From Erysipelothrix sp. UBA3377 (lineage in GTDB: Bacteria; Bacillota_I; Bacilli_A; Erysipelotrichales; Erysipelotrichaceae), in assembly GCA_002359085.1 (NCBI GenBank), contig DEQB01000028.1:704-6464 (forward strand): a stretch of 5,761 nt of DNA. Direction: 5' to 3'. Positions 5,009-5,761 of this stretch are shown here, one piece after another. The notes below the pieces were generated by a model that worked only from the letters and a program-made list of their open reading frames with translations, was not told the DNA's origin and made no database searches. Made by a program: the position numbers and the translations under genes. The stretch's first letter is position 1. Every line of letters starts with the position of its first letter.

Positions 5009-5761
5009 TTAATTGTTATGTACTTTAATCATCGATTCCAGTATTTGAACCGTATTGGTAGCGGCCCCTTTACGAATATTATCAGCGACAACCCAAAGGT
5101 TTATACCATGATCAATACTATAATCCTTTCTCAATCTCCCCACAAAAACATCATCATTGCCATCCGCATCCTGTGCAGTTGGAAAGTCTGGTAGGGCAAC
5201 ATATCGAATACCTGGCGTTGTTTTAAAAGCATGAACCAGTTGATCCATATCAACCTCATTTTCACAAGATACATTAATTGAGATAGCGTGTGTATTCACA
5301 ATTGGAACGCGAACCGCTGTGGCCGTAACCGGAAGATCAGGTTTCCCCAAAATCTTTTGCGTTTCTTTAATCATTTTATATTCTTCCTTGGTATAACCAT
5401 CTTCCATAAATACATCAATTTGCGGGATCACATTCTTTTGAATATTTCTAGAAAATGTGTTCACTTCCCCTGTCTCTAAGTCTTTAACACCTTCATGGCC
5501 TGCACCCGAAACAGCTTGAAACGTTGTATAAACAACACGTTTTATCCCAAACAGATCATCAATGATTTTTAAAGGATATACGGATTGAATCGTTGAACAA
5601 TTTGGATTGGATACCAATTTCGTATCCTTTTGAATCGTATCCCCATTCACTTCAGGAACGACCAACAACACATCGTCATCCAACCTAAAATTTGAACTAT
5701 TATCAATCACTTTAATACCCATTTCAATCGCAAGTGGTACATATTTTTCAGAAATACTACC
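5009..5761 (-). CDS. asd: Aspartate-semialdehyde dehydrogenase, C-terminal part (cut by window edge)
   Basis: This enzyme reduces beta-aspartyl phosphate to aspartate semialdehyde with NADPH, the branch point to lysine/diaminopimelate, threonine and methionine. The frame is open to the window edge, giving 250 residues; the N-terminal NADP-binding part is missing. The ATG at 5722 is internal, because the codons before it encode a family-typical stretch beginning GSISEKY. Catalytic Cys is in NPNCSTIQ (residue 55 of the fragment) and QAVSGAG follows (82-88). The substrate-binding Arg and catalytic His are in VRVPIVNTH (Arg151, His158). The C-terminal RKGAATNTVQI block is typical. The stop is TAA. 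The gene is followed by a gap of over 500 bp, with no dap gene in this window, and is separated from the redox operon by a terminator and a new promoter. Confidence 0.97.
   Translation of the reverse strand, partial: GSISEKYVPLAIEMGIKVIDNSSNFRLDDDVLLVVPEVNGDTIQKDTKLVSNPNCSTIQSVYPLKIIDDLFGIKRVVYTTFQAVSGAGHEGVKDLETGEVNTFSRNIQKNVIPQIDVFMEDGYTKEEYKMIKETQKILGKPDLPVTATAVRVPIVNTHAISINVSCENEVDMDQLVHAFKTTPGIRYVALPDFPTAQDADGNDDVFVGRLRKDYSIDHGINLWVVADNIRKGAATNTVQILESMIKVHNN

Overview
This is an AT-rich window from a low-GC Gram-positive-type (Bacillota-like) genome. It uses the standard bacterial code: tryptophans in the long genes are TGG and no gene needs an in-frame TGA as sense. Nothing seen fixes the genus. 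All four convincing genes plus the transposase fragment lie on the minus strand, so the transcriptional order runs from high to low coordinates.

Layout, right to left. 5009-5761 is the C-terminal part of aspartate-semialdehyde dehydrogenase (asd), cut by the window edge. 4485-5008 is a 524-bp gene-free gap. It holds a small cluster of TTTCACAAA-type repeats, a clear minus-strand intrinsic terminator (4791-4818), a good promoter (4642-4670) and a leader of about 150 nt with several inverted repeats. 3144-4484 encodes a six-helix ferric-reductase/NADPH-oxidase-like membrane flavoprotein. 26 bp later, 2371-3117 encodes a membrane-anchored protein with two tandem FMN-binding domains. An intrinsic terminator (2317-2359) follows. 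Directly after it comes a half-size ABC exporter (718-2241, probably starting upstream at an ATT codon). 455-717 is a short gap with hairpins and a strong plus-strand terminator. 1-454 is the right end of an IS1595-type insertion sequence with its promoter and the N-terminal part of its transposase.

The core is the two-gene unit at 2371-4484. From family knowledge, the membrane protein should take electrons from cytosolic NAD(P)H through FAD and heme across the membrane. The extracytosolic protein, flavinylated on threonine in SGAT-type motifs by an ApbE-type transferase encoded elsewhere, should accept them. This resembles flavin-based extracytosolic electron-transfer systems. The electron acceptor cannot be read from the window. 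Unusual points are the replacement of one expected heme-ligand histidine by Met169, a degenerate flavinylation motif in the first FMN domain, an extra DxxSGAT motif in the linker, the structured leader, and the ABC gene whose strong Shine-Dalgarno sequence has no normal start codon after it.
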